Shown: piece by piece, positions 54,440 through 61,993 of the stretch
Layout: every line of letters begins with the position of its first letter
Position numbering within the stretch: the first letter of the stretch is position 1
From: Pedobacter sp.
GTDB lineage: Bacteria; Bacteroidota; Bacteroidia; Sphingobacteriales; Sphingobacteriaceae
Length of the DNA stretch: 64,000 nt
Assembly (NCBI RefSeq): GCF_031119335.1
Contig: NZ_JAVHXT010000003.1
Span: 62,001 to 126,000 of the forward strand
Reading direction: 5' to 3'
Made by a program: the position numbers and the translations under genes
The notes under the pieces: model-generated
What the model was told of the DNA's origin: nothing
What the model saw: the letters and a program-made list of their open reading frames with translations, nothing else
The model's database searches: none

Positions 54440-54690
54440 AGACCTGAATAATCACTGATAAGCTAAGTCCATCTAGCCTACTGTACAACCGCTTCAAACG
54501 GAGTTACAATGATTATCCAAGTCCATCGGCGAAGATTTAATCTGGATTTAAAAAATGTGTATCGGTGTTACGCGTAAGTTAATGAGATTTACGATTTACC
54601 GAAACTCTAATGTGATCGTAAGCATTCAACTACTTACTACACACTTTGTAAAACAATGAAATACGCTCGCTTCCAACGGGCTTTTTTCAT
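54440..54690 (+). ncRNA. Candidate structured RNA in the left arm of the IS1595 element
   Basis: ATAATCA (54448-54454) pairs with TGATTAT (54510-54516) around a region with the small stem CCG/CGG at 54489-54501. AAGTCCAT occurs twice (54465 and 54519). A terminator-like hairpin GCTCG/CGGGC with T6 (54665-54687) closes the stretch. Only very short frames exist (15-25 codons). No known RNA family was recognised. Confidence 0.3.
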
Positions 54691-54812
54691 TTCTGAACGC
54701 TAAGCTAATAAAATATTGAAACATTTTTGTTATTATAACAGACTCATTTTGAGTCTGTTACGAAATTAACACTCAATATCCTCTATATCAGACAAATAAA
54801 GTTTAAAATAAT

Positions 54813-54844
54813 TTTGTCCCATTAAGTTATTAATTTTATATTTG
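54813..54844 (+). promoter_or_regulatory. Promoter of the IS1595 transposase gene
   Basis: TTTG (54813-54816) and TATATTTG (54837-54844), separated by 20 bases, match the Bacteroidota consensus. A strong AAGGAGG ribosome-binding site follows at about 54855-54861. Confidence 0.6.
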
Positions 54845-54865
54845 TCTTATAAACAAGGAGGCAAT

Positions 54866-55789
54866 ATGGCAACTCAATTTAAAAACCTAATTCAAGTACT
54901 AGATTTCTTCAAGGAAGAAACAACATGCAAAGAGTATTTAGCTGCTATGAGGTGGGGAACAGAGCCTGCTTGCCCTCATTGTGGAACGGTTGGCGCTTAT
55001 GTAACTAATAGAGGTTATAAATGTAAATCAAAGGAATGCGCTAAGAAATTTACGGTTACTACCGGAACTGTTTTTGAGAACACTAAGATTTCATTACGTT
55101 ATTGGTTTGCTGCAATGTATCTGTGTACTGCTCACAAAAAAGGTATTTCTAGCTTACAGTTAAGCCGTGATTTGAATGTTACCCAAAAAACAGCTTGGTT
55201 CTTGCTGCACCGTATCCGTGAAATGTTAAAGCAAAACAACGACAAGAAATTAAACGGCGTTGTTGAGGTTGACGAAACTTATGTAGGTGGCAAAAATATC
55301 AATAGACACGAAGCAAAGAAGCTTAAAGGTACTCATGGAGGCAGCGGCAAAACTATGGTAGTGGGAGCAGTTGAAAGGGACGGAAATATAAAGACTTTTA
55401 TTGTTCCGTGTGCTGATGCAAACGTATTGGAGGCTGTTATGGTAGATGCAATTGACGAAAGAGCTACTTTGGTTTCTGACGGATGGGCTGGATATAAAGG
55501 TGTTTCTAAGCATGTATCTAAGCACGTTTCTGTTAAACATGGTCGTGGCACAAAGAAATACATTACTTATGGCGATGCTCATACTAATAACATAGAGGGG
55601 TTTTGGTCGCACCTTAAAAGAGGTATTGTTGGTATTTACCATTACGTAAGTCCTAAGCATTTGCATAGATATTGTGATGAGTTCGCATTCAGGTACAACA
55701 CCAGAAAGATAGAAGATGTAGTGCGTTTTGATGATGCAATTAGATTGTGTGATAACAAGCGTTTGAGATATTCTGATTTAATTTCATAA
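54866..55789 (+). CDS. IS1595 family transposase (ISXO2-like)
   Basis: A 307-residue transposase from the ATG at 54866, which is preceded by AAGGAGG; an upstream in-frame TTG is rejected. An N-terminal zinc ribbon (CPHCGTVGAY and YKCKSKEC, about 29-54) and helix-turn-helix (ISSLQLSRDLNVTQKTAWFL, about 94-113) precede the ISXO2-like DDE catalytic domain: VDETYVGG, LVSDGWAGY and NNIEGFWSHLKR. All catalytic positions are present and the element has intact ends, so it is likely functional. Confidence 0.94.
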   Translation: MATQFKNLIQVLDFFKEETTCKEYLAAMRWGTEPACPHCGTVGAYVTNRGYKCKSKECAKKFTVTTGTVFENTKISLRYWFAAMYLCTAHKKGISSLQLSRDLNVTQKTAWFLLHRIREMLKQNNDKKLNGVVEVDETYVGGKNINRHEAKKLKGTHGGSGKTMVVGAVERDGNIKTFIVPCADANVLEAVMVDAIDERATLVSDGWAGYKGVSKHVSKHVSVKHGRGTKKYITYGDAHTNNIEGFWSHLKRGIVGIYHYVSPKHLHRYCDEFAFRYNTRKIEDVVRFDDAIRLCDNKRLRYSDLIS

Positions 55790-55799
55790 TTTTGATAAA

Positions 55800-55943
55800 A
55801 TGGCAAAAGAAAAAAAGAAGAAACCGCCTAAAGAACGGTCAGATAAATATGAAGAAAAGGTAAGATTTGAAGGGACTTTAGAGGAAATGATACAGATTGG
55901 TGTCAATACTCCAGTTCCAAAGAAGAATACCGATAATAAATAG
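55800..55943 (+). CDS. Small basic ORF inside the IS1595 element
   Basis: A 47-residue ORF (MAKEKKKKPPKERSDKYEEK, then VRFEGTLEEMIQIGVNTPVP) beginning eleven bases after the transposase stop. A lysine-rich N-terminus and an acidic-hydrophobic middle suggest a nucleic-acid-binding or adaptor protein. No family recognised. Co-transcription with the transposase is likely. Confidence 0.55.
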   Translation: MAKEKKKKPPKERSDKYEEKVRFEGTLEEMIQIGVNTPVPKKNTDNK

Positions 55944-55960
55944 AAATTGTACTGATTTCG

Positions 55961-56112
55961 GAGTGCTGCCCTAAATTACCACTTTAACTGCATGCACACA
56001 TTCGATACACGAGTACGTCTGTAAAGGCGTGGCTGTATCTTTTGTGTGCATAGGCTGTGGTAAGCCTGGGGTAGCAGAAGATTTTCGGTCACGCTTATTT
56101 TTTAACCCTTAA
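55961..56112 (+). other. Possible Cys-rich ORF remnant in the IS1595 element
   Basis: The frame ending with TAA near 56112 translates as ACTHSIHEYVCKGVAVSFVC then IGCGKPGVAEDF, giving Cys pairs spaced like a zinc ribbon. It has no ATG and is only about 45 codons long, so it may be chance or a decayed gene. Otherwise the stretch between the 47-codon ORF and the immunity gene holds nothing recognisable. Confidence 0.2.
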
Positions 56113-56123
56113 TTACCACAAAC

Positions 56124-56321
56124 ATGGAGATACTTGACAATCTTTTTGCAATTCCAATATTAATTTTAGTTGGAGTTATCTATTTTCTTCCTACTATTAT
56201 AGGATGGAAAAAACACAATATAGCTTCGATTATGCTTCTTAACCTATTCCTTGGATGGACTTTTATAGGCTGGGTCGTAGCTATAGTCTGGGCTGCTAGT
56301 CACGAAAGACCGTATAGATAA
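56124..56321 (+). CDS. Superinfection immunity protein-like membrane protein (IS cargo)
   Basis: A 65-residue protein with two hydrophobic helices (IPILILVGVIYFLPTIIGWK, about 10-29, and MLLNLFLGWTFIGWVVAIVW, about 37-56), the GWxxHN loop and a terminal ASHERPYR. This is the pattern of the Imm_superinfect family, named after phage T4 Imm, which blocks injection of DNA from related phages. Here it lies inside an IS1595 element, downstream of the transposase and before a terminator at 56326. An antiphage role is inferred from family resemblance. Confidence 0.78.
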   Translation: MEILDNLFAIPILILVGVIYFLPTIIGWKKHNIASIMLLNLFLGWTFIGWVVAIVWAASHERPYR

Positions 56322-56325
56322 AATT

Positions 56326-56357
56326 AAGCCGACTAAATGTCGGCTTTTCTTATTTTT
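56326..56357 (+). terminator. Terminator after the IS1595 cargo gene
   Basis: AAGCCGAC and GTCGGCTT pair around TAAAT, then TTCTTATTTTT. Confidence 0.75.
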
Positions 56358-56386
56358 ACACTTGTCCCAACTCGTATATAGCTGCC

Positions 56387-56394
56387 AAATATTT
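56387..56394. repeat. Right target site duplication of the IS1595 element
   Basis: AAATATTT, identical to 54249-54256. Because the sequence is itself palindromic, the duplication boundary could extend by chance, but its position exactly outside both inverted repeats supports the call. Confidence 0.75.
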
Positions 56395-56423
56395 ATTTAT
56401 AATTGCATATCAAATTAATTATA

Positions 56424-56966
56424 ATGGAAAAGCAAAACAAAACACAGCTTATATTGAAAATCATGAATGTATTATTCTGGATCGTTTTTATAGGTTTATG
56501 TATTAAAACAGGAACAAGCATTTTTGCATTGTATACTATAGTTACAAATGATGGGTTACATGAAGTTGTGCATATAGGGTCAAATCCTTTTGAAAAACTA
56601 AATTTAAGTATACCTTATTTTATGCCAATAGGAATAATCTATATTATCATAGCATTGCTTAAAACTTATATCGCTTATTTAGTTATAAAAATATCTACTG
56701 GATTTAGCATATCATCTCCATTTACTACAACAACATCTAGATTGATAACAAAAATTAGTCATGTAGCCTTAGCAGCAGGTATTTTTCAGCTAAGCGTCCA
56801 CTCCTACTACGCAAGTTTATTCGATGATGAGCAAAAGGCAACAATTTTAGCAAATCATTTTGGTGAAGGTGGAGAGCTTTTATTTTTAGCTGGAATAATC
56901 TTTATCATTGCACAAGTTTTTAAAAGAGGATTAGAAATTCAGTCAGAAAACGAGTTAACGATATAA
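56424..56966 (+). CDS. DUF2975 domain-containing membrane protein
   Basis: A 180-residue protein from the ATG at 56424 with four hydrophobic helices (near 10-32, 65-90, 108-128, 140-160), matching DUF2975, a family almost always paired with a small XRE regulator, as here (2-base gap to the next start). Function unknown. The right end of the IS1595 element lies 38 bases before the start, so the native promoter has probably been displaced or is confined to that gap. Confidence 0.85.
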   Translation: MEKQNKTQLILKIMNVLFWIVFIGLCIKTGTSIFALYTIVTNDGLHEVVHIGSNPFEKLNLSIPYFMPIGIIYIIIALLKTYIAYLVIKISTGFSISSPFTTTTSRLITKISHVALAAGIFQLSVHSYYASLFDDEQKATILANHFGEGGELLFLAGIIFIIAQVFKRGLEIQSENELTI

Positions 56967-56968
56967 TT

Positions 56969-57175
56969 ATGCCAATAGTAGTAAATTTAGATGTGATGAT
57001 GGCCAAACGTAAGATGTCGTTAAACGAACTTTCGCAAAAAGTAGACTTAACTTTATCTAATCTTTCTATCTTAAAAACTGGAAAGGCAAAAGCCATTCGT
57101 TTTGGCACCTTAGAAGCAATTTGTAAAGCGCTGAATTGCCAACCGGGCGATATTTTGGAATTTGTGGAAGAGTGA
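56969..57175 (+). CDS. XRE/Cro-type regulator (YozG-like)
   Basis: A 68-residue helix-turn-helix protein: MMAKRKMSLNELSQKVDLTL and LSILKTGKAKAIRFGTLEAI, ending CKALNCQPGDILEFVEE, the typical YozG-like form. It is co-transcribed with the DUF2975 gene and probably controls that operon. Confidence 0.92.
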   Translation: MPIVVNLDVMMAKRKMSLNELSQKVDLTLSNLSILKTGKAKAIRFGTLEAICKALNCQPGDILEFVEE

Positions 57176-57178
57176 GAT

Positions 57179-57352
57179 TGCCACAGATGCACAGATATTA
57201 ATCTGTATAGTAATTAATTTATTGAATACGCCTTATTTAAGCTAAAACATAGTAAAAATTCCATCATAGTAAATAAACAAGCATCACAGAACTATTGACT
57301 ATATCATACTTTGGAGATTATACTACAATCAAAATCTGTGTATCTGTGGCTA
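57179..57352. repeat. Inverted CCACAGATGCACAGAT repeat pair, copy 2
   Basis: TGCCACAGATGCACAGAT at the left and AATCTGTGTATCTGTGGC at the right enclose an AT-rich stretch. Similar to 8534-8641. It separates convergent genes. Confidence 0.55.
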
Positions 57353-57355
57353 GCA

Positions 57356-57910
57356 CTATCTACTTTTCAGTTGCTTTCTGATCTGTTTTACTTTGCCAAA
57401 AAATGCGACACTTTCCTTGTCTACCAAATAATCCATGGTTTGTGTTAGCTCGTCTTTAATCCAAGGATGTTTTTGGCAAAAGTTAGCAAGAATATTTAAA
57501 CAGTGTGATTTAACAGCAACTGGAACTTCTTCATCAATTAACCATGCAAAAGTAGTTTCTACAAGTTGGTCTGTATTATAATTTTCTAGAATAGCTTTAA
57601 TTTCTGAAGGTGCGGTCTTTTTAGTTAGGAGTGCAAGAATTTTTCCGTAGTGTCTACGAGCAGATAGATTATTTTGGCGATGAAAATTATCTAAAAAATA
57701 GCTTACAAAAGGAACAAAATTTTGAGGATTATTAGTATAAACGTTCTCTAAAATCCATGCTGCCCTGAAAGCAATCTTCTCGTCTATATGAAATGTTAGG
57801 TCGATAATGTCTTTTACAGCATTGGCTTGTTTGGCTGCAATTTGCGCTAATAGTTCTACTTTACTTTTCGATAAAGTGGTTTTGATATCTTCTACAAGCT
57901 GTTCTTTCAT
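57356..57910 (-). CDS. HEAT-repeat-like helical protein
   Basis: A 184-residue all-helical protein with repeat-like units (DEKIAFRAAWILENVYTNNP, SARRHYGKILALLTK, EVPVAVKSHCLNILANFCQK), resembling HEAT/ARM repeats. No signal peptide, no catalytic motif. Probably a cytosolic protein-interaction module. Divergent from the Ada-like gene. Confidence 0.68.
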   Translation of the reverse strand: MKEQLVEDIKTTLSKSKVELLAQIAAKQANAVKDIIDLTFHIDEKIAFRAAWILENVYTNNPQNFVPFVSYFLDNFHRQNNLSARRHYGKILALLTKKTAPSEIKAILENYNTDQLVETTFAWLIDEEVPVAVKSHCLNILANFCQKHPWIKDELTQTMDYLVDKESVAFFGKVKQIRKQLKSR

Positions 57911-58067
57911 ATTTTCATCGAAATTAATGATTTATTTCAACTAAAGCTTTAAAATGAAACCACATACACACATAGAAATAATTATGTGTCAATGTGCTTA
58001 TAAAGAAAAGCAAGTTTCGGATTTTTTAATCGCTAGGCTTAACGGATATTTGCTTAAATTTAAGCTT

Positions 58068-58916
58068 ATGAACACGCAGGAGGAATTGAATTACGAGCGG
58101 ATTGCTAGAGCAATTGACTATATTAAAACCAACTTTAAAAGCCAGCCTAATTTAGATGAAGTGGCAGAAAAAGTGAATTTAAGTCCCTTTCATTTTCAGC
58201 GTTTATTTACAGAATGGGCGGGCACAAGTCCGAAAAAGTTTTTGCAGTATGTGAGTGTAAATTACGCCAAAAAGTTACTGCAAACCGAGCAAGCTAATTT
58301 GTTTGATGTCGCTTTTGAAACGGGTCTTTCGGGCACGAGTAGATTACACGATTTATTTGTAAATATTGAAGGAATGACACCTGCAGAATACAAAAATGGT
58401 GGTATTGAACTAACAATTAATTATCAATTTTCAACCACTCATTTTGGCTCATTATTAACCGCTTCTACGGCAAAGGGAGTTTGTTACATGGCTTTTTATG
58501 AGGATGAAACAATTGCCCTGCAACTATTAAAAGCAAAATTTCCTAGTGCTAAATATTTAGAAAAATCGGATGATTTACAACAAAACGCAATGTCTATTTT
58601 CCGGAGTGATTGGTCAGAACTGAAGGAGGTTAAACTACATTTAAAAGGTACAGATTTTCAATTGAAGGTTTGGGAGGCGCTGTTAAAAATCCCAATGGGA
58701 AAACTTTCTACCTACGGAAAATTAGCGAATGAGATAGGCAATCCGAGTGCATCTAGAGCTGTTGGAACCGCCATTGGTAGTAACCCAATTGCTTTTTTAA
58801 TTCCTTGCCACAGAGTGATACAAAGCGGTGGAACTTTTGGTGGTTATATGTGGGGCAACACTCGCAAAACTGCAATTATTGGCTGGGAACAAGCATTTAT
58901 AAACGAAAATCTGTAA
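58068..58916 (+). CDS. AraC-type regulator fused to O6-alkylguanine-DNA methyltransferase (Ada-like)
   Basis: A 282-residue protein from the ATG at 58068. The AraC helix-turn-helix domain (LDEVAEKVNLSPFHFQRLFT, about 26-45) precedes a methyltransferase with VWEALLKIPMGKLSTYGKLA and the active-site PCHRVIQSGG, whose Cys accepts the alkyl group. The N-terminal zinc domain of E. coli Ada, which senses methyl phosphotriesters, is absent. An earlier in-frame ATG at 57954 would add 38 residues without resemblance to that domain. Directly followed by alkB (6 bases), forming an alkylation-repair operon. Confidence 0.88.
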   Translation: MNTQEELNYERIARAIDYIKTNFKSQPNLDEVAEKVNLSPFHFQRLFTEWAGTSPKKFLQYVSVNYAKKLLQTEQANLFDVAFETGLSGTSRLHDLFVNIEGMTPAEYKNGGIELTINYQFSTTHFGSLLTASTAKGVCYMAFYEDETIALQLLKAKFPSAKYLEKSDDLQQNAMSIFRSDWSELKEVKLHLKGTDFQLKVWEALLKIPMGKLSTYGKLANEIGNPSASRAVGTAIGSNPIAFLIPCHRVIQSGGTFGGYMWGNTRKTAIIGWEQAFINENL

Positions 58917-58922
58917 AATAAC

Positions 58923-59531
58923 ATGGATCTGTTTGGTAATATGTTTAATGCTTCCACCAACTTACTTCCCAAAGATGGAACTGTAAACTACTACGGTAAG
59001 GTTTTTAGCAAAGCTGATGCTGATTTTTACTACGATAAATTGCTAAATGGTATTGCTTGGGAAAACGACCAAGCTCTGATATTTGGAAAACTAATTGTTA
59101 CCAAAAGAAAAGTAGCTTGGTACGGAGAAAAGTCTTTTGAATACACCTACTCTAATATTACAAAGACTGCCCTACCTTGGACTGAAGAACTTTTAGCACT
59201 AAAACTAAAAGCAGAAGAACTATCTGGCGAAACATTCAATTCTTGCTTGCTCAACCTTTACCATAAGGGTGATGAAGGTATGGCTTGGCACAGCGATGGA
59301 GAAAAAGATTTAAAGAAAAATGGTGCTATTGCTTCATTGAGTTTTGGAGCAGAACGGAAATTCGCATTTAAACACAAAGTGGATAAAAATACCGTTTCGC
59401 TACAATTAGCTCATGGCAGTTTGCTAATCATGAAAGACACAACACAAACGCATTGGCTGCATCGCCTGCCGCCTACTAAACTGGTTTCTACACCAAGGAT
59501 AAACCTAACTTTTAGAACAATTGTTGGATAA
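58923..59531 (+). CDS. alkB: Alpha-ketoglutarate-dependent dioxygenase AlkB
   Basis: A 202-residue Fe(II)/2-oxoglutarate dioxygenase of the AlkB family, which removes methyl groups from 1-methyladenine and 3-methylcytosine. The iron ligands are in MAWHSDGEKDL (HxD) and the later THWLHRLP; the 2-oxoglutarate Arg motif is PRINLTFR at the C-terminus. It lies six bases downstream of the Ada-like gene, so induction together with it is likely. Confidence 0.93.
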   Translation: MDLFGNMFNASTNLLPKDGTVNYYGKVFSKADADFYYDKLLNGIAWENDQALIFGKLIVTKRKVAWYGEKSFEYTYSNITKTALPWTEELLALKLKAEELSGETFNSCLLNLYHKGDEGMAWHSDGEKDLKKNGAIASLSFGAERKFAFKHKVDKNTVSLQLAHGSLLIMKDTTQTHWLHRLPPTKLVSTPRINLTFRTIVG

Positions 59532-59539
59532 GATACCGA

Positions 59540-59757
59540 TTACCAATTCCAAGGATTTTCTATCTTTAAATCATCGATACCTACAAAATCATCTACATTT
59601 CGAGTGAGTAAGGTGAAGTCGTTTATAATTGCAGTGGCAGCTAACAACGCATCTGGCAACTTTATCTTTTTTGTTTTTCTAATTGATATTGTCTTGGTAA
59701 TAGACCACCAATATATTCTATGAGTACATTTGTGTCGATTAAATATCTCTTTCCCAT
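59540..59757 (-). pseudogene. VapC-like PIN toxin with internal deletion
   Basis: The N-terminal part (MGKRYLIDTNVLIEYIGG, from the ATG at 59757) carries the first PIN acidic residue and then reads into a stop after about 31 codons. The C-terminal part (IRKTKKIKLPDALLAATAII then FTLLTRNVDDF) is in a different frame and ends at 59540. About 60-70 codons normally found between them are missing, with the junction near 59690-59705, so the toxin is dead. A longer open frame (59540-59875) that joins the C-terminus to antitoxin sequence is an artefact of this deletion. Confidence 0.78.
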
Positions 59758-59942
59758 TCCTGCCTACTTTTTCTAACATTTTGTAAAAGTTTGTTAGCTG
59801 CTTCTTTGGAAATAGCACCTGCATAATCTGACGGTTTCTTGGCAGTTGAAATGCTTTTTTCATAAGACACCCCAAATTGTTTTAATATCTGCTTAATCAG
59901 GGCACTTTTTTCTTCTGGGATATTTATAATCAAAGTTTCCAT
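59739..59942 (-). CDS. VapB-like antitoxin
   Basis: A 67-residue protein (METLIINIPEEKSALIKQIL at the start, SKEAANKLLQNVRKSRQEWE near the end) typical of small antitoxins paired with PIN toxins. Its 3' end overlaps the start of the broken vapC by 19 bases, as in intact operons. The ATG at 59942 is preferred to the TTG at 59948. With the toxin deleted it is an orphan antitoxin. Confidence 0.75.
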   Translation of the reverse strand: METLIINIPEEKSALIKQILKQFGVSYEKSISTAKKPSDYAGAISKEAANKLLQNVRKSRQEWERDI

Positions 59943-59973
59943 ACTCAATCAAATATAAATAAAATTCTTGGTT

Positions 59974-61284
59974 TTACCCGTGTTTCTTCTGCTTGTTCAT
60001 TTTCGCTTTTTCGCCACTGCTATAATTAGTGGTTTTAGCATTGCTTTCTTTTTTCGGCTGAAAAGCTGCATTTCTAAACGCTTCCTCTTCGGCCTGCTCA
60101 CGCTCTAACTCTTTTGCTCTCTTGCTTTTTTGTTTAGTTGCTTTGTTCAAATCTTCAATTAACAAATCTTCAGGCAACTCAGCTTCTTCAATTTTTTGTC
60201 CAATGGCTTGTTCAATTTTCTTTAGTTGCGGCAGTTCCAAATCTGTAATAAAGTTTAGCGCAACAAAATCTACCTCATCCGTTTTTATTACCCTGTTAAT
60301 GTAAACCATTTTATCTTCTGGCAATTCAAAATGAAATACAAATGGAATATTATTTAAATGTTCTTCCTCAAAATTCTCATTGGCAATAATCAATACCCTA
60401 GCTTTATCGTTAATCTTGAAAGCCTCTAAACTTTCGAAACCTGCTTCATCGAAAAACAAAGGTTTATAAACGAAAATATCATCGGCCTTGCCATCAAATA
60501 AATCTCTAGAAAGCGTTTGTGCAGTTAAACGGGTATTTACAAAAACAACCACCTTGTCAAAAACCTCAACATCACTTAAAAGCAAGTTCAGTAAGTTAAG
60601 TTTTGTACGAAAATTAGGTAAATGATAATTAAGTTGATGTTGTGTTTCTACAATGGTTTCAGACAGTTCGTCTACTTCTATCGTTGCAGGCATCAACATA
60701 AAATCCTCGATCATCTTCTCCAATTTATCGTGCATAACTTCTGTAAACACCAAATGCTGGCACTTTTGAATACTCCTAGCCAACTCATTAATAGGCAACT
60801 GCAAACCTTGTTTAACCATATCGGCAGCATCGTCAACCACCATCATTTGGATTTTATTGGTATTTAAACCCAGCTTCAAATAAATAGCTCTGGCTCTCGA
60901 TGGAATTGCAACAACGATATCTACCCCATCAGTTAAATCTTCAACCTGCGTATCAATTGGATCATCAGCGTGGATACCTACAATTCTAAAAGTATCATTT
61001 CTGTTCAGCAGTTTAAAACGCTCTAAAACTTCTAATACTTTCTCTTTGGTTGGCACTAAAATCAAAGCTCTTGGCGCATCACCACCGCCAGTTTTTAAGC
61101 GCATTAATGTAGCTACCACATAAGTCGTCGTTTTACCACATCCCTCTGGACCAATGGCAATCACATCTTGTCCACCCAAAATTCTAGACATGGTTCTCAA
61201 CTGTATTTCTTTTGGCGATAAACATCCCAATGCACTCATGGCCGAAACCAATGGCTTACTTAATTTTAACTGCTCTAACGACAC
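59974..61284 (-). CDS. DEAD-box helicase-like protein with degenerate motifs
   Basis: A 436-residue protein with the two RecA-like domains of a DEAD-box helicase. Motif I is close to normal (GPEGCGKTT), but motif II reads VVDDAAD instead of DEAD, motif III (SAT) is replaced by VFTEVM, and motif VI (HRxGRxGR) by YINRVIKT. Loss of the motif II Glu and motif VI arginines suggests it no longer hydrolyses ATP normally. The C-terminal 75 residues are charged (KQKSKRAKELEREQAEEEAF). It starts with GTG. Probably an RNA-binding paralogue of active helicases. Confidence 0.78.
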   Translation of the reverse strand: MSLEQLKLSKPLVSAMSALGCLSPKEIQLRTMSRILGGQDVIAIGPEGCGKTTTYVVATLMRLKTGGGDAPRALILVPTKEKVLEVLERFKLLNRNDTFRIVGIHADDPIDTQVEDLTDGVDIVVAIPSRARAIYLKLGLNTNKIQMMVVDDAADMVKQGLQLPINELARSIQKCQHLVFTEVMHDKLEKMIEDFMLMPATIEVDELSETIVETQHQLNYHLPNFRTKLNLLNLLLSDVEVFDKVVVFVNTRLTAQTLSRDLFDGKADDIFVYKPLFFDEAGFESLEAFKINDKARVLIIANENFEEEHLNNIPFVFHFELPEDKMVYINRVIKTDEVDFVALNFITDLELPQLKKIEQAIGQKIEEAELPEDLLIEDLNKATKQKSKRAKELEREQAEEEAFRNAAFQPKKESNAKTTNYSSGEKAKMNKQKKHG

Positions 61285-61442
61285 GCTTTTTACTTTAATG
61301 AAGCTGCAAATTTACAGAAATAAAAAAGAATGCCTTAATTTTTAAATCTTTGTAGCGTTTGCCATGCCATTGCCGTATTAAGTAGTAGTGAAAAGAGCAA
61401 GATCAAATTATTTATAACGTTATTGATTTAATTAGATAACGA

Positions 61443-61991
61443 ATGCCGGACAACCAGAGCCTTGTTGAGCTCATTGCTTCTTGTAAAAAAGGTGATTTAC
61501 GCCAACAGGAATTGCTCTATAAGCAGTTCTATGGCTATGCTTTGGGTATTTGCGTTCGTTATTTAGGTAATAGAGATGATGCTTTAGAGGCTGCCAACGA
61601 CAGCTTTATCAAAGTTTTTAAATCAATTAACAGCTTTAACGAAAATAACGACTTTAAACCTTGGTTCAGAAAGGTATTGGTAAACACTTCGCTCGACTAT
61701 AAACGCAGATCGATGCGATTTAGTGAAGCTGTTGAGCTAACCGATACAGTTCAACAAACTACACATACATCTGCCATCGATAAATTGAACGCTCAAGATA
61801 TTTTATCATTAATGAAGCAGTTAAATGAAATGCAGCGAACGGTTTTCAACCTTTATGAAATTGACGGCTACTCGCATAAAGAGATAGGAAGCATGTTAAA
61901 TATCCCAGAAAGTTCATCTAGAACTTATTTAACCAGGGCAAAACAGGCTTTACAACAATTATTAACCACCCACTCTATATACACAAAGTAG
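61443..61991 (+). CDS. ECF-type RNA polymerase sigma factor
   Basis: A 182-residue ECF sigma factor. Region 2 is in YGYALGICVRYLGNRDDALE and FIKVFKSINSF, and FKPWFRKVLVNTSLDYKRRS (about 16-95); region 4 is YSHKEIGSMLNIPESSSRTY (about 144-163). It ends two bases before the downstream gene, a membrane-anchored protein with a beta-barrel-like C-terminus, which is the likely regulator of this sigma factor. Confidence 0.93.
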   Translation: MPDNQSLVELIASCKKGDLRQQELLYKQFYGYALGICVRYLGNRDDALEAANDSFIKVFKSINSFNENNDFKPWFRKVLVNTSLDYKRRSMRFSEAVELTDTVQQTTHTSAIDKLNAQDILSLMKQLNEMQRTVFNLYEIDGYSHKEIGSMLNIPESSSRTYLTRAKQALQQLLTTHSIYTK

Positions 61992-61993
61992 AT

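Larger units (their letters stand above)
54257..56386 (+). mobile_element. Complete IS1595-family element with passenger genes
   Basis: A 2130-bp element. The left end GGCAGCTATATATCAGTTGG and the right end (reverse complement of GGCAGCTATATACGAGTTGG) form near-perfect inverted repeats of about 26 bp, flanked by the 8-bp duplication AAATATTT. It contains about 600 bases of structured non-coding DNA, the transposase (54866-55789), a 47-codon basic ORF, a possible Cys-rich ORF, and a superinfection-immunity-like gene. It is longer than a minimal IS1595 because of this cargo. It sits about 38 bases upstream of the DUF2975 gene start. Confidence 0.88.

Noticed and set aside
54505..54720. Three tiny ORFs (15-25 codons) in the IS1595 left arm
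   Set aside because: They are too short and without start signals. The last one overlaps a terminator hairpin, so a non-coding reading is preferred.
59540..59875. A continuous 111-codon frame that could be a PIN protein
   Set aside because: Only its C-terminal half matches VapC. The first half is antitoxin sequence in the wrong frame, joined by the vapC deletion.
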